Assembly (NCBI GenBank): GCA_038496445.1
Contig: JALMLS010000520.1
Span: 186,001-250,000 of the forward strand
Direction: 5' to 3'
Source: Trichosphaerium sp. ATCC 40318
Lineage: Eukaryota > Discosea > Flabellinia > Trichosidae
DNA length: 64,000 bases
Under the pieces are notes generated by a model. The model made no database searches and was not told where the DNA came from. It worked only from the letters and a program-made list of their open reading frames with translations. A program made the translations under genes and the position numbers. Of this stretch, positions 34,165-44,373 are shown piece by piece. Positions within the stretch are counted from its first letter, which is position 1, and the number at the start of each line of letters is the position of its first letter.

Positions 34165-35235
34165 ATGCAGGTATTACTTATTTTGACTAACTGTTTTTTG
34201 CGGCGTTTTTCTCGGACTGTACATTCTAACCTAGTCTTAGACAAGCTACAACAACAATGGTATCCCTCTTTTACCTTTTCCCAATACCCCATTAGCGCAA
34301 ATTCGCTCATTTATACTGTTTCCTGCCCGATTTCCGATGTTTTTAGCCACTCACACACATCTAGGGTAGAACAGGTAAAGCCGCACCAAAAGCAAACCCA
34401 CACGCCCGTAAAAAGGTTCCAAAGCGTCTTAAACTTCGACGTGGAAAATCCCACGGTGGTGGTCGTATCGGTATGTATTAATGCGAATTACGTGCGATAC
34501 GATGTATTTACAAGCTCAATAGGTAAAAACAGACGTCACCCTGGTGGTCGTGGTATGGCTGGTGGTCAACACCACTTGAGAACATGGGTGGACAAATAGT
34601 AAGTGATCTAGATGCTTGTTACGCAATTATTCTCGATTTTTTGTTTTTCTTGTATCAAAGTCGTTAGCGCGAAATTATGCATGGCCGTATCTAAACGCTG
34701 CTTAGCCATCCAGGTTACTTCGGTAAATTGGGTATGCGTAACTTCCACTGGAGAAAGAACACCAAATTTGCTCCAAGTGTCAACATAAACCAACTGTGGA
34801 ACAAATACGGTATGGAAAAGATGGAGGCTTTGTACACAGAAAACAAAGGCAAACCTGTCGCTGAACAAAAAGCCGCTATCATTGATGTTACACAATGGGT
34901 AAGCTCGTTTTTAAATACTAGAAAATAGAAAACAAGAGTGATAGAGCGCAAACAACGAAGCAATTTAAAAAAAAAACGACAAAAAAGCCTAAACGCTTCG
35001 TATTTGTTTTCTTTCTTTACTCGCCTCTACAAAATTTTATTTGTATAATTTTGACGCTGTCCGCACGATAAATAATATAGTTTCTTTATTGACGCGTTTA
35101 TTGTAGGGATACGCCAAAGTTACTGGTACTGGATCTCTCCCAGATGTCCCTATGATAGTTCTTGCCAAAGATTTCTCTGAAGGCGCTGTCCGCAAGATCA
35201 AAGAAAAAGGTGGTGCTTGTCTGCTTACCTGCTAA
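34165..35235 (+). CDS. RPL27A: 60S ribosomal protein L27a (uL15)
   Basis: The first exon is only ATG CAG (34165-34170). The frame continues [20 protein letters not shown] and [20 protein letters not shown], then [20 protein letters not shown] and [18 protein letters not shown]. It goes on with [35 protein letters not shown] and [13 protein letters not shown], ending TAA 35233-35235. GKHRKHPGGRG-type and GYFGKxGMRxFH sequences are diagnostic for uL15 of the large ribosomal subunit. The roughly 25-residue basic N-terminal extension before KLRRG is longer than usual for the family. Five exons are used. It marks the window as a normal nuclear chromosome. Confidence 0.9.
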
Positions 35236-35430
35236 TTTTTTTTGATTTCAAAATCAAACTTGTGAAAATAAAAAAAATCCACTACAAACCGCCGTAATGT
35301 AAATATTGTAAATGATTCATACAGAGAACTTGTGTCATGAAATGAAAGAATTTGTTTGAAAACGAAGAAATCGGACAAAAATCCGCGCGTCATTGTTTGG
35401 CGTTGACATTTGTACCTGTCAATTATTGTA

Positions 35431-37276
35431 ATGAGTCATTTGAATACTGCTCTTAGGTCGTGGGAGCCTGACAAGTCCTGGAAGCGATTGTATTCTCTTG
35501 GTTGGCACTAATTAGCTTCTATTGGTTGTTAATGTAATCTACAGACGTACACACAGAAGGAGAACCGCTGCGCATCATTTTTTTGGATGAAGAGTTGCCT
35601 GGAGATGGAATTCTCGATAAACGTCGCTACATGACTGAAAATATGGACTGGATACGTAAAGTAAACGTTTTTATTAGACACTGTCGTTTTACGCTAATTA
35701 CCTTAATAGGCCCTAATGAGAGAGCCTAGAGGTCACACAGGTACGCGAAACGCTATAGAAATCATTTAAATACAAAACAACAGTGAGATAAGCGCACATT
35801 TTGACAAAACTGAAAATTTTTTCTGTTCTTTTGTTGTCGGCTCAGCTTACAATTTCGCTACAAAGATATGTATGGCGCAATTATTACTGCTCCTGAAAAG
35901 AAAGATAGCGATTTTGGAGTGTTGTTTATGCACAACGAGTACGTCATTTTGGTTTGTCTTCAAAACTCTTTTTCTTTCCTCTGACACGTTACTAATTAAA
36001 GAGGCTATTCGACAATGTGTGGGCATGGGATAATAGGTACTATTTTAGTGCAAATCACGTGTTTTGCCGTTTTACTATGAATAGAACGTCACGTCTAAAG
36101 ATGTTCATCTAATTCTGATTTTCTTTTTATTAGCGTTGGTGTACACTCTCGTCACTACAGGTGTGTATCCTATTACGAAGAAATCTTTCAAGATTGATTC
36201 TCCTGCTGGTACCTTGTTACAATACAGAGTGGTTTATCAGTACTAAAGTGTTTACTACAGGTCTCATTAAAGCAGAATCCGTTGTTGAGGAAAGTAAAGT
36301 GACACGCGTCAAGTTTAAGAATGTACCTTCGTTTGTGTTCAAACCAAAATGCACTATTAAACCTCCTGTGGTATGTACTGAAATGTTATTTACAGTAATA
36401 GTTTGTTGCTGAAATATCTTTCATGTTGTTGAAAATATTGTTTCGTGTTTTTTTCTTATTTTGGATGTTATCTTCTAATGTTAACTAGGAATTTGGTACT
36501 GATGAACTGAGTTTTGATATCGTTTTTGGAGGAGCTTTCTATGCCTATGTTGATGTAACACCTCTCGGTTTGAGCCTAACACCTGAAAACGCAAGAAAAC
36601 TCTCAAGGTTAGGGTTTTCGCTTAAAAAACAGATAATGGCGTCTGAGCCATTAAAACATCCTTATGAGGTATGTCTTATTCCGACAAGAGCATGTACAAT
36701 TTAACGCTAGCTTGCTAGGACGACCTGGCATTCCTTTATGGAGTGATATTTTATAATCGAGTGTCCGAAAACCGGTATCGAGAAGTATGCATTTTCGCTG
36801 ATGGTCAAGTTGACAGAAGTCCCTGTGGTACCTTTTTTTTGTTTGACAACAAGTGGAATATAGACACTGGATTTGCAAAAAAGTACAAAAAAAGCAGGCA
36901 GTTTTGTCTTGATGTGCTTCTTGTTTGTGTCGTTTTCTTTTCGATTGCAAAGATCCACGTGCTTTGTATTAAAGTATTTCTAGGTACTGGTGTTAGCGGC
37001 TTGGTCGCTTTGTTGTGGCATAGGGGAGTGATAAGTGAATCTCAATCAGTTGTTGTAGAGAGTATTTTAGGCGGTAGTTTTGAGGTACTTTTACATTCCA
37101 AAAACCAAAAACCTTCCGCTAAAAACATCAAAAAGGGAGTTGCTTGCTCTGAAACTACTTTTGGCGAATATAAGGCAATTATTCCTGAGATATCTGGCTG
37201 TGCTGGGATCGTGGGCAAGAACGAGTGGTTTGTAGATCCTAATGATTATCTCAACGGCGGGTTTCTGCTGCAATAA
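35431..37276 (+). CDS. Proline racemase / hydroxyproline epimerase family enzyme
   Basis: The first exon, from ATG 35431 (MSHLNTALRSWEPDKSWKRL), splices in phase 1 to DVHTEGEPLRIIFLDEELPG. Further exons give MREPRGHTDMYGAIITAPEK, HNEGYSTMCGHGIIAL, DSPAGLIKAESVVEES, NVPSFV, DIVFGGAFYAYVDVTPLG and FADGQVDRSPCGTGVSGLVA. The frame ends at TAA 37276 after NEWFVDPNDYLNGGFLLQ. The first catalytic Cys is in MCGHG. The second position, which is Thr in trans-3-hydroxyproline dehydratases, is Cys in DRSPCGTG. This favours a two-cysteine racemase or epimerase of proline or hydroxyproline over a dehydratase. About ten exons are used, with standard GTAC donors. Substrate specificity cannot be read from sequence. 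Confidence 0.82.
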
Positions 37277-37337
37277 AAAAACAAAATACAAGTAGTGCTA
37301 AACAAGTCAAGTGGATAGGCGAATCAAAAAAGATATC

Positions 37338-37411
37338 TAGTTCCGTCCGGGTTCGAACCGGAGACCTTCTGCGTGTTAAGCAGATGTGATAACCAACTAC
37401 ACCACGGAACT
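37338..37411 (-). tRNA. tRNA-Val(AAC)
   Basis: On the minus strand the sequence begins AGTTCCGTGGTGTAGTTGG. The acceptor stem is AGTTCCG/CGGAACT with discriminator A. The D-arm is followed by the anticodon stem TCTGC, loop TTAACAC (anticodon AAC) and GCAGA. The T-arm is TCCGG-TTCGAAC-CCGGA. The gene is intron-free, 74 nt long, and its body is identical to 37529-37602. Confidence 0.95.
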
Positions 37412-37528
37412 AATTCATGTAACATAAAGCCAAATTTGACGTACCGATTCAAAAAGTTGGCAAATGAAAATTAAAGCTTTATTTAGACCAAATCGCACCA
37501 AGCAGATTTTGTTTTTGTAACATGAATT

Positions 37529-37602
37529 AGTTCCGTGGTGTAGTTGGTTATCACATCTGCTTAACACGCAGAAGGTCTCCGGTTCGAACCCGGACGGAAC
37601 TA
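37529..37602 (+). tRNA. tRNA-Val(AAC)
   Basis: This is the plus-strand copy of the same tRNA, head-to-head with the minus copy. Anticodon loop TTAACAC, T-loop TTCGAAC and the full acceptor stem are present. Confidence 0.95.
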
Positions 37603-37703
37603 GATATCTTTTTTTGCGTTGTATCTATCTATTGGTAGAAGCAATTTTTACTTCAATATTTCGTTTTGCTATGTGTTTTGCGTAATTTCTTTTTATTTTA
37701 CAT

Positions 37704-37952
37704 TTACAGCGATCTACCACTTGGCAAGCCTATCATGTTTGTTCCTGGTGCTGGAGGGAAAAAAGTGGCGAATACTGTTGGTAATAAACTCATACCAACA
37801 GCTGCTACTACAAAAATTGCGAACTAAATTGGTTAGAACACTGTAGCGCGTTAATGGGTGAATTAACTCACTTTGCTTGGTAAACTGTTAGTTTGCTGCT
37901 GTTGTGGCTGAAAATCGTTAAACCATGGTTGTGGGTCTTCGTTACCGCTCAT
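37704..37952 (-). CDS. Small single-pass membrane protein
   Basis: Exon 1, from ATG 37952, reads MSGNEDPQPWFNDFQPQQQQ followed by TNSLPSK. A phase-0 intron (GTGAGT...AATTTAG) joins to FAIFVVAAVGMSLLPTVFAT, then FFPPAPGTNMIGLPSGRSL and TAA 37704-37706. The product is about 66 residues: a Gln-rich soluble N-terminus, one transmembrane helix and a short C-terminal tail. No family was recognised. The opposite strand also has a short open frame here (37619-37846), but its hydrophobic pattern and splice signals are weaker. Confidence 0.5.
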
Positions 37953-38061
37953 CTTGTTCAAATGTCGTGTCAGAACTTAAAAAACTTGATTTTTGATAAA
38001 ACTGGCTTAAGCTTCCGCTGTCGGTTGCTCGTTGAGTATTCTACCACATTTTAGCAATATT

Positions 38062-39887
38062 ATGGACGGTGGTACGTCGTTTTAGCGATTGATTCAAAGC
38101 CATTATTGATGTATCAAGTTAAACAGTGGATGCTATGATGAAAAACCGTAAACGATACAAGAAATCTACAACAAATGGCCATAAAAAAAAGGAGGACGTT
38201 CATAAACCAAAAAGGAGACGAAACAATACAGAAGTATCTGTTAGACCTATTTCATTCATTCTTGGGTTGTTTTTCATTGTTTATTTGACTATGTTCGCTC
38301 TTGTGAAGGTTCAAGAGAAAGGTTCGTTTGTAATTTTTCTACCACTTATCAAAATGTACTATACGTAACTACGATGAGTTATACAATAGTAATAGTCATA
38401 AATAAGCGACTTTTTAAATCATACACGTCACAATATAACTCCAATTAGGATCCAATGGTGTAAATGATGTTTTGTACGCTTACAACAACCTATCGTAGCC
38501 CTTTTTACACATTTTAATTTTATTTCTTTTTCAACAGCTTCGCTGGACATTTGACACTCTTTATCGCTGGTGTTGGCCTTGTACTATGTAGAGAAAGTAT
38601 AATTGGTACGTTTAAAAAACAAACAATCAAGATGAACCACGTGGTTTTCTCATTACAAAAAAACCCGCTAAAGAAGGCGTCAAACTCACTTACGTAACAA
38701 CCGGAGTTGTCTAAGGCGAAAACAATTTTTTTCCTGTTTTTTTTTTTTAATTGTTTTTTTAAATGTTTCTTAGGTATTGCCATTGCATTTGCAGCGTACC
38801 CACATATGTCATTCACGTATGATATTATATATTGGCTAGTATTAGATAAGTTCCCAATGGGACGTTGTATTTTTCTTGAAGATATTGAGTTACATACTAA
38901 CTGGTACGTCATCCTTCGTTCTGCCTACGCACTATTTTTTTTTTTTCAAAGTTTTTGTATTCTTTTTTTGTTTGGCGTGTTGCTGTGTTTTTTGATACTC
39001 ATGTTCTTTTGCTTGGTTTGGTATATACGCTAAAAATCTTTGTAAAATAGGTGGATGACATTACACTCAGTTTGGATGATGCCACTACTCTATGCTGTTC
39101 TTTATTTGGAGTATCCAACTTTTGAAATGACTTTACGCCAATTTGCGACAGCTACTGGGATTCAACTTATTTTCTCTGCATTGGTAAAATATAATACTAT
39201 TGGTAGTGAATCGGTAACTCATGTTCGTATCCTTCAACAAATTCACGTGTCGGCAATCAACAAATTTCAACTTGACACTCACTTTTTTCTTCTCAATTTT
39301 TCATTTTATTCCTTCGTTGATTTGTCATTTTTCTTGCCTTTTATGTATTTCTTAACTCGATGAGTTATTGGTGATGAGTATTGGGAACCACCTGATTTTT
39401 TTAAAAGCCATGATAGAGATGAAATGATACCTTACTTAATGTGGATATTTGTATTCGAATGTCTTTTACTCAATAGCGTTGCATGGGTATTTCTTAAGCT
39501 CTTGACGTCATTTTTATTTGAACAAAAGACAAATCCTACGTATCAACCGAAGGTACTAAATATTAAATTTTCTAACGTATTCGGTGACACCAACGTCGAT
39601 CAATTTAATGGAAAAAATTTCAACTTATATTTTTCCTTCATTGAAATCTGAGGCTTCTTTTATCGTTCTACACTACTCTATTTGCTGTGTATAGTGTTGA
39701 ACAATAATTTATTTCGTGATTACACATGTAAATTTCTTTGAAGGCACTGTTATGTTGTCTACGGAGGATGTGTTAGCATTCTGTTTGAAAATGTCTTTTT
39801 TTCTCTTAATTTAGTTTATTGTTCTGATGTGTCTTTTAGTCTTCGAAGAAACCAAATCCAGCTGATAAGAAGGGAAAGGCGTCATAG
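38062..39887 (+). CDS. Multi-pass membrane protein of unknown family
   Basis: ATG 38062 (MDG) splices in phase 1 to VDAMMKNRKRYKKSTTNGHK and a strongly basic segment, then the first membrane helix (SFILGLFFIVYLTMFALVKV). Further exons give FAGHLTLFIAGVGLVLC, GIAIAFAAYPHMSFTYDIIY, FPMGRCIFLEDIELHTNW, WMTLHSVWMMPLLYAVLYLE, YWEPPDFFKSHDRDEMIPYL and WIFVFECLLLNSVAWVFLKL. The last short exon is Lys-rich (SKKPNPADKKGKAS), ending TAG 39885-39887, possibly an ER-retrieval-like tail. About six to seven helices are predicted. I could not assign a family. Confidence 0.6.
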
Positions 39888-40655
39888 AGTTTCATTTTTT
39901 AATACCAAGGTAAAACAAGAATCAGGGATCTTTAATATGATGGTGATCATTGTAAAACTTGGAAAAATTCTTCGCTTTTCTGTTTTTACCAAAAAAAGGC
40001 TTTAGAACAAAAAAAGCTCAATTTGGGTTGTAAAAGAACAAAAATTATTGTTAGCACAATACCAATATATGTAAATTGCAATGACACAGGATTAATACCA
40101 AAAAAACCAAACCACTTACTGCGCAACTTTTTTTGTCGATGAAAGTCAGACTGGGTAAAAAAAAAAAGACCAGGTACGTACTGGATACACTCAGTGCTTT
40201 TAATTTATTTTTCTCCGATGTTACGAACGAAAAATGCTAGAATAACATTTTTACTATTGCTATTATTGTATTTATGAATAACAGAAATGAGTACCAATGA
40301 TCAAAACTGGACGTGTCAAAAAAATGAGAAAAGTTTTTTTATCTTTCCTTTTTCTTAGCAATACATCTCTTAGTTTATCTCAAACAACCCAACCTATGAG
40401 TTTAAGGTCATTTAAATGATGTTCTAGACTTACTATTTTTGAACTTAATCGTAGCTCTGGCGCTCAAATTGTAGAATAACAGCAAAAAAAAACCGCGCCA
40501 AGTTCTATCGTATTGAATGAGGTGTCACTTTTATAAAATGACTTGATGGCCTTAAGTAGGCATTTGAAAGAATACCCAAATTAAGAATCTCGTAACTAAA
40601 ACTACAAAAAGGCTTTTCTTGTAGAGTGTCGCAATACCTTGCGTTTTATAATCTA
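39888..40655. other. Intergenic region, nothing recognised
   Basis: AT-rich with poly-A tracts. No gene support on either strand. Confidence 0.4.
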
Positions 40656-43581
40656 ATGTCTCTACCCTACGGCGTGCTCACCGTAGCGCTTGTGCTTTGC
40701 ATAGCTCATCCAGTTTTCTCCCATGAAGGCATTCACACCTGTATACACGATAAAATGGAGCGTCCAGAGATTAATTACGTGCAACAAGATCATTCTCACT
40801 GGAAACGTAACGTAGACAATATCGAACAAACTAGAGAAGCCTACTACAGCCAGCAGTTTCGTATGGAGCTTGTAACAGATTATGTGGACGTAAGCGTCGA
40901 TGCCAGTTGTACGATAATCGATACTGTTTGTTTTGCAACGAATACTACGCTAGTCATACGCTTAGCAAGGGTTATTAACTATTTTTGTAGTGGACCCAGC
41001 TTATACCCCCGAAACACTAAATTACCTGCTTACAGTACTGCTTCCTGAAGCACAGCAGCAATTAGAAGAGATCTTAAAGGTATGACGTTACATCTTTTGC
41101 ATTGTTTCCTAAATACCATTTTAGGTCCATGCGATACCACGTCTCGTGATAGGATCAGGAGGTTGTGGTAATGTCATTACAACCACACCAGCTCGATACT
41201 CAAATGTAAGTGCTTTTTTTGGCCAACTGACTTTTTTTTGACATTCTTCTTGTTTTAGCCTCCAGCAACGACTGACTATGATTTTATCATGTTCGTTACT
41301 GGTAGATCAACCAATCCAGGTGTTTTGGCTTTCGCAGCTCCATGTGATGTACGTACACTTCTATTATTCTGTTGGAAATAGCTTATATTGGTTAGACAGA
41401 CGCAGAAACTGGTAGACCGATCTCAGGGTTTCTGAATGTTGGTGGCGGTAGTGTAAGTCTAGACGCTGGTCAAAAGCAAGGACAAGTCGGTGTCATGGTT
41501 CACGAGATGTTACACGCTCTTGGATTCACTTCTGGTAGTTTTGGTTCTTCTCGTTGGGGTAGTTACAACGCAAATACTGGCAACTTTAGTACGTACTTCT
41601 ATTTTTTTGTTTGGTTTTTTTTTGAAGTGCTGATAGCTTTATTTAGCTCGGGAGTCTACCGGTAGTAACAAGTATGCAGAGATCAGCATTGCATCTGGAA
41701 CTACTACTAAAAATGTTCTAAAAATGAATACTCCCGAAGTTCTTAAAGTAGTGAGGGAACAGTTTGATTGCCCAACGCTTGATGGTGTATGTTAATTTTT
41801 TTGTAAAGAATCAACCTCGGCATAGCTAAATGTTACCCTTTGAATAGGCTGAATTAGAAGATCAAGGTGCAGGAGGTACAGCTGGTTCTCATTGGGAAAA
41901 ACGTTTGTTCCTTACCGAGACAATGGCTGGTTCAGCATCACGATTTCCAGTTCTCAGCAGGCTCACTCTGGCTGTTTTAAAGGTAAACCAAACATTTGTT
42001 ACTGAATATTCACTTATATTAATCAACTTTAGGATGCTGGTTGGTATGACCCTGATTTTACAAAAGCTAGGGTGCTTTCTTGGGGCCGTGGCATGGTACG
42101 CAAATAACGAACGAACTTTACTTTTCTGTTGTGCTTATGGGTCTTTCTTATTTCTAGGGATGTCAGTTTGCACTAAATGATTGTGGTTTATGGCCAAAAG
42201 TAGGTGACAGTGATCAAGGTGAAGGTATAGGTTGTGATAGTAAGAAGGTATGTTGTTTTACTTTTCTTTTTGTAGCAAGCTTATAAGGTTGTACAGGGCT
42301 TAACTGAGAACGATGCTCAATGTTCTCATGATCTCTTGGGGGCAGGTGTTTGTAATGTTGTAGATTTTACAAACCCTCTACCAGCTGAGTACCAGTACGT
42401 ACTCAACTTTCTGTTTGAGGTCATGATTTCACCCCGCTAACTTTTTTTTTCTCATTTAGACATTTCAGTGATCCTAACCGTGGAGGTTCACCTGATAACT
42501 CAGCCAATCTTGCAGACCATTGCACCTATATTCAAGTGTTTTCAAACCTTTATTGTCGTCCGAATACTACAGCAGAGTTTAAGTTTGAACTTGATGCTGG
42601 AGAGTCTAACGAGGAATTTGCAAGATGCTTTAGAAGTGACCTTGCTCCAAAGATTCTTGGTGTAGAACTAAGTCAATTTGAAAAATCACGTTGTTACAAT
42701 ACATCTTGTCAAAACAGTGATACACTTCGTGTACAAGTTGATAGTATTTGGTATGTCTGTACTGATGGCCTGAATGTCAATGTACGTTTGTGTAATATTA
42801 TGTGGCAACTGTTTGTTGTTACGTCTCGATGTTCTTCGTTTTTTGTTAATTTTTTTTACTTTTAGCCTGTTACAAGAGGTGGTTCTATCAAGTGTCCTAA
42901 TGGAGGTGCTATAAGGCTTTGCGGTCATGCAGAAAGTGATTTTGAGTGGCCTGAATTGTTAAGTGTCTCTCCTATAAAGGGACCACCTGGAACACTTGTT
43001 ACTCTTATTGGTACTAACTTCAAGGCTGATTTTATGCATGTTGAAGTAGCACGTAAAACAATGACTGATGTCGTTGTTTTCAACTCTACTCATATGCAAG
43101 CCAAGATTCCTGATAAATCCAACTTCAAGGATCCTACACGTGTTTTCACTAGTAATTCAGAGTATGTCGCTGTCCGAGATGGTTCAGGTGCGTTCAATGA
43201 AGTTTTTTTTCAAAACGAAGAAACAATATCAAAAAACAAAGTGTTGGTTGTTGATAAGCTCTTTAGTATTTCTGTTTTTTTTTGATTAACATTTTCAAAT
43301 AGGTAGAACTGCTCATATAGATAATGCTTTTGAAATTGACGTCGGTATTGGTGTACGTCACGTAGTGTTTTTTTGTGAAAAAAAAAGCTTCATCTTTAGT
43401 TTTGTTTTTGTTTTTTGTTGTTGGTTTTGACGTTTCTTAGGATTTACCTTGGTGGGTTATTCTCCTTTGTGTTGTTGGCGCTATTGTAGTACTATCTCTA
43501 ACATTCTTTATCATATACAAGATTATCAAATGTTGTATGCCTAAGAGACCAGACGGCAAGGAATCTCAATCTTTTAAATAA
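40656..43581 (+). CDS. Leishmanolysin-like M8 metalloprotease with IPT domain and C-terminal membrane anchor
   Basis: A signal peptide (MSLPYGVLTVALVLCIAHPV) starts at ATG 40656. The metzincin core has HEMLHALGF (HExxH) in the exon at about 41502-41590, the conserved GSHWEKRLFLTE with the third zinc-ligand His, and a downstream methionine in TETMAGS. A cysteine-rich region follows (CQFALNDCGLWPKVGD, DAQCSHDLLGAGVC). An IPT/TIG domain comes next (SVSPIKGPPGTLVTLIGTNF). A single transmembrane helix (WWVILLCVVGAIVVLSLTFF) and a basic cytoplasmic tail ending at TAA 43579-43581 complete it. About a dozen exons are used. It should be a zinc-dependent surface protease. M8 enzymes of free-living protists act in feeding or adhesion, but its role here is unknown. 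Confidence 0.88.
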
Positions 43582-44373
43582 ATTATGTAAGTTTTTTTCA
43601 AAAAATATGCAAAAACTCTTTGTGGTAATTAGTTATTTGAATAGCCTTTCCTAAATTTTAGACGTACTAAGTTTAAAGAGTTTGGGAACTTGACAAAGAA
43701 GGAATCTTATAAAGCAGAGATTGTAGGTTGCTCTTTGTTTCGAATATCGGAATATTTTGTTGTTGGTATCATAAAACTATGCCGGTTTGTTTTTTGAATG
43801 TGAGTGTTTTTGGAGAGAAAGAATTAAGGGTTACTATGACACTTTTATGTACAAAGTCGAACAAATTTTCGATAAACAAAACTATAAGCAACCATGTATC
43901 ATGTGCTTTTTTCTGGACGGTTGTTTTCGGTTCAGATTTTGTGGGATGGTCAGTTTTTTTTTGGTTGTGATGTTCTTTGATCAGCTACTGTTGAAGCAAT
44001 GTGTTGATATTTAAGACAATTCGTTATCCTATAAATAGTTAACGAACTTGTCATCATTAAAAACGTGCCCATTGAAAAAGTGCTTTTTTTTTTTCACACG
44101 TAAAACAATGTCACTACGTTGTAGTCTAACGGGCCAAGCGAGTAGTTGAATCAGTGGATACAATGTTAATTTATTAATAGTTATTTCAATGTCTTACGCT
44201 TGTGGTCACGCTCTATCTATTCTATCCACATGTAGGTAGTATACATTGGCGTTTTTTGGTCGAACCGTTTGTAGTATATAAAACTGCACAAGATTTTTTT
44301 GTGAATTAAATCATAGCTCTCAATGCACAACAATTATTTCGGAGCGTTTTTTTTTTCACTTCACAGCCTCTTC
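43582..44373. other. Intergenic region with unassigned open frames
   Basis: Two overlapping frames (about 43665-43796 and 43787-44014, the latter with ECECFWRERIKGYYDTF) are open. They lack a start codon, domain or clean splice signals and could be a decayed gene. A TATA-like stretch (AGTATATAAA) lies near 44273, before the next gene. Confidence 0.35.

Larger units (their letters stand above)
37326..37614. repeat. Inverted repeat containing two tRNA-Val genes
   Basis: The arms 37326-37420 and 37520-37614 are reverse complements over about 95 bp, separated by 99 bp. They extend beyond the tRNAs to AAAAAAGATATCT on the 3' side and ATTCATGT on the 5' side. Confidence 0.9.

Noticed and set aside
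37619..37846. Plus-strand frame overlapping the small membrane protein
   Set aside because: It lacks an ATG at its start. The minus-strand reading gives a signal-consistent transmembrane helix with in-phase splicing.
40656..43581. Leishmanolysin-like gene as evidence of a kinetoplastid parasite
   Set aside because: M8 proteases are widespread in free-living protists and animals. The many cis-spliced introns rule out a kinetoplastid.
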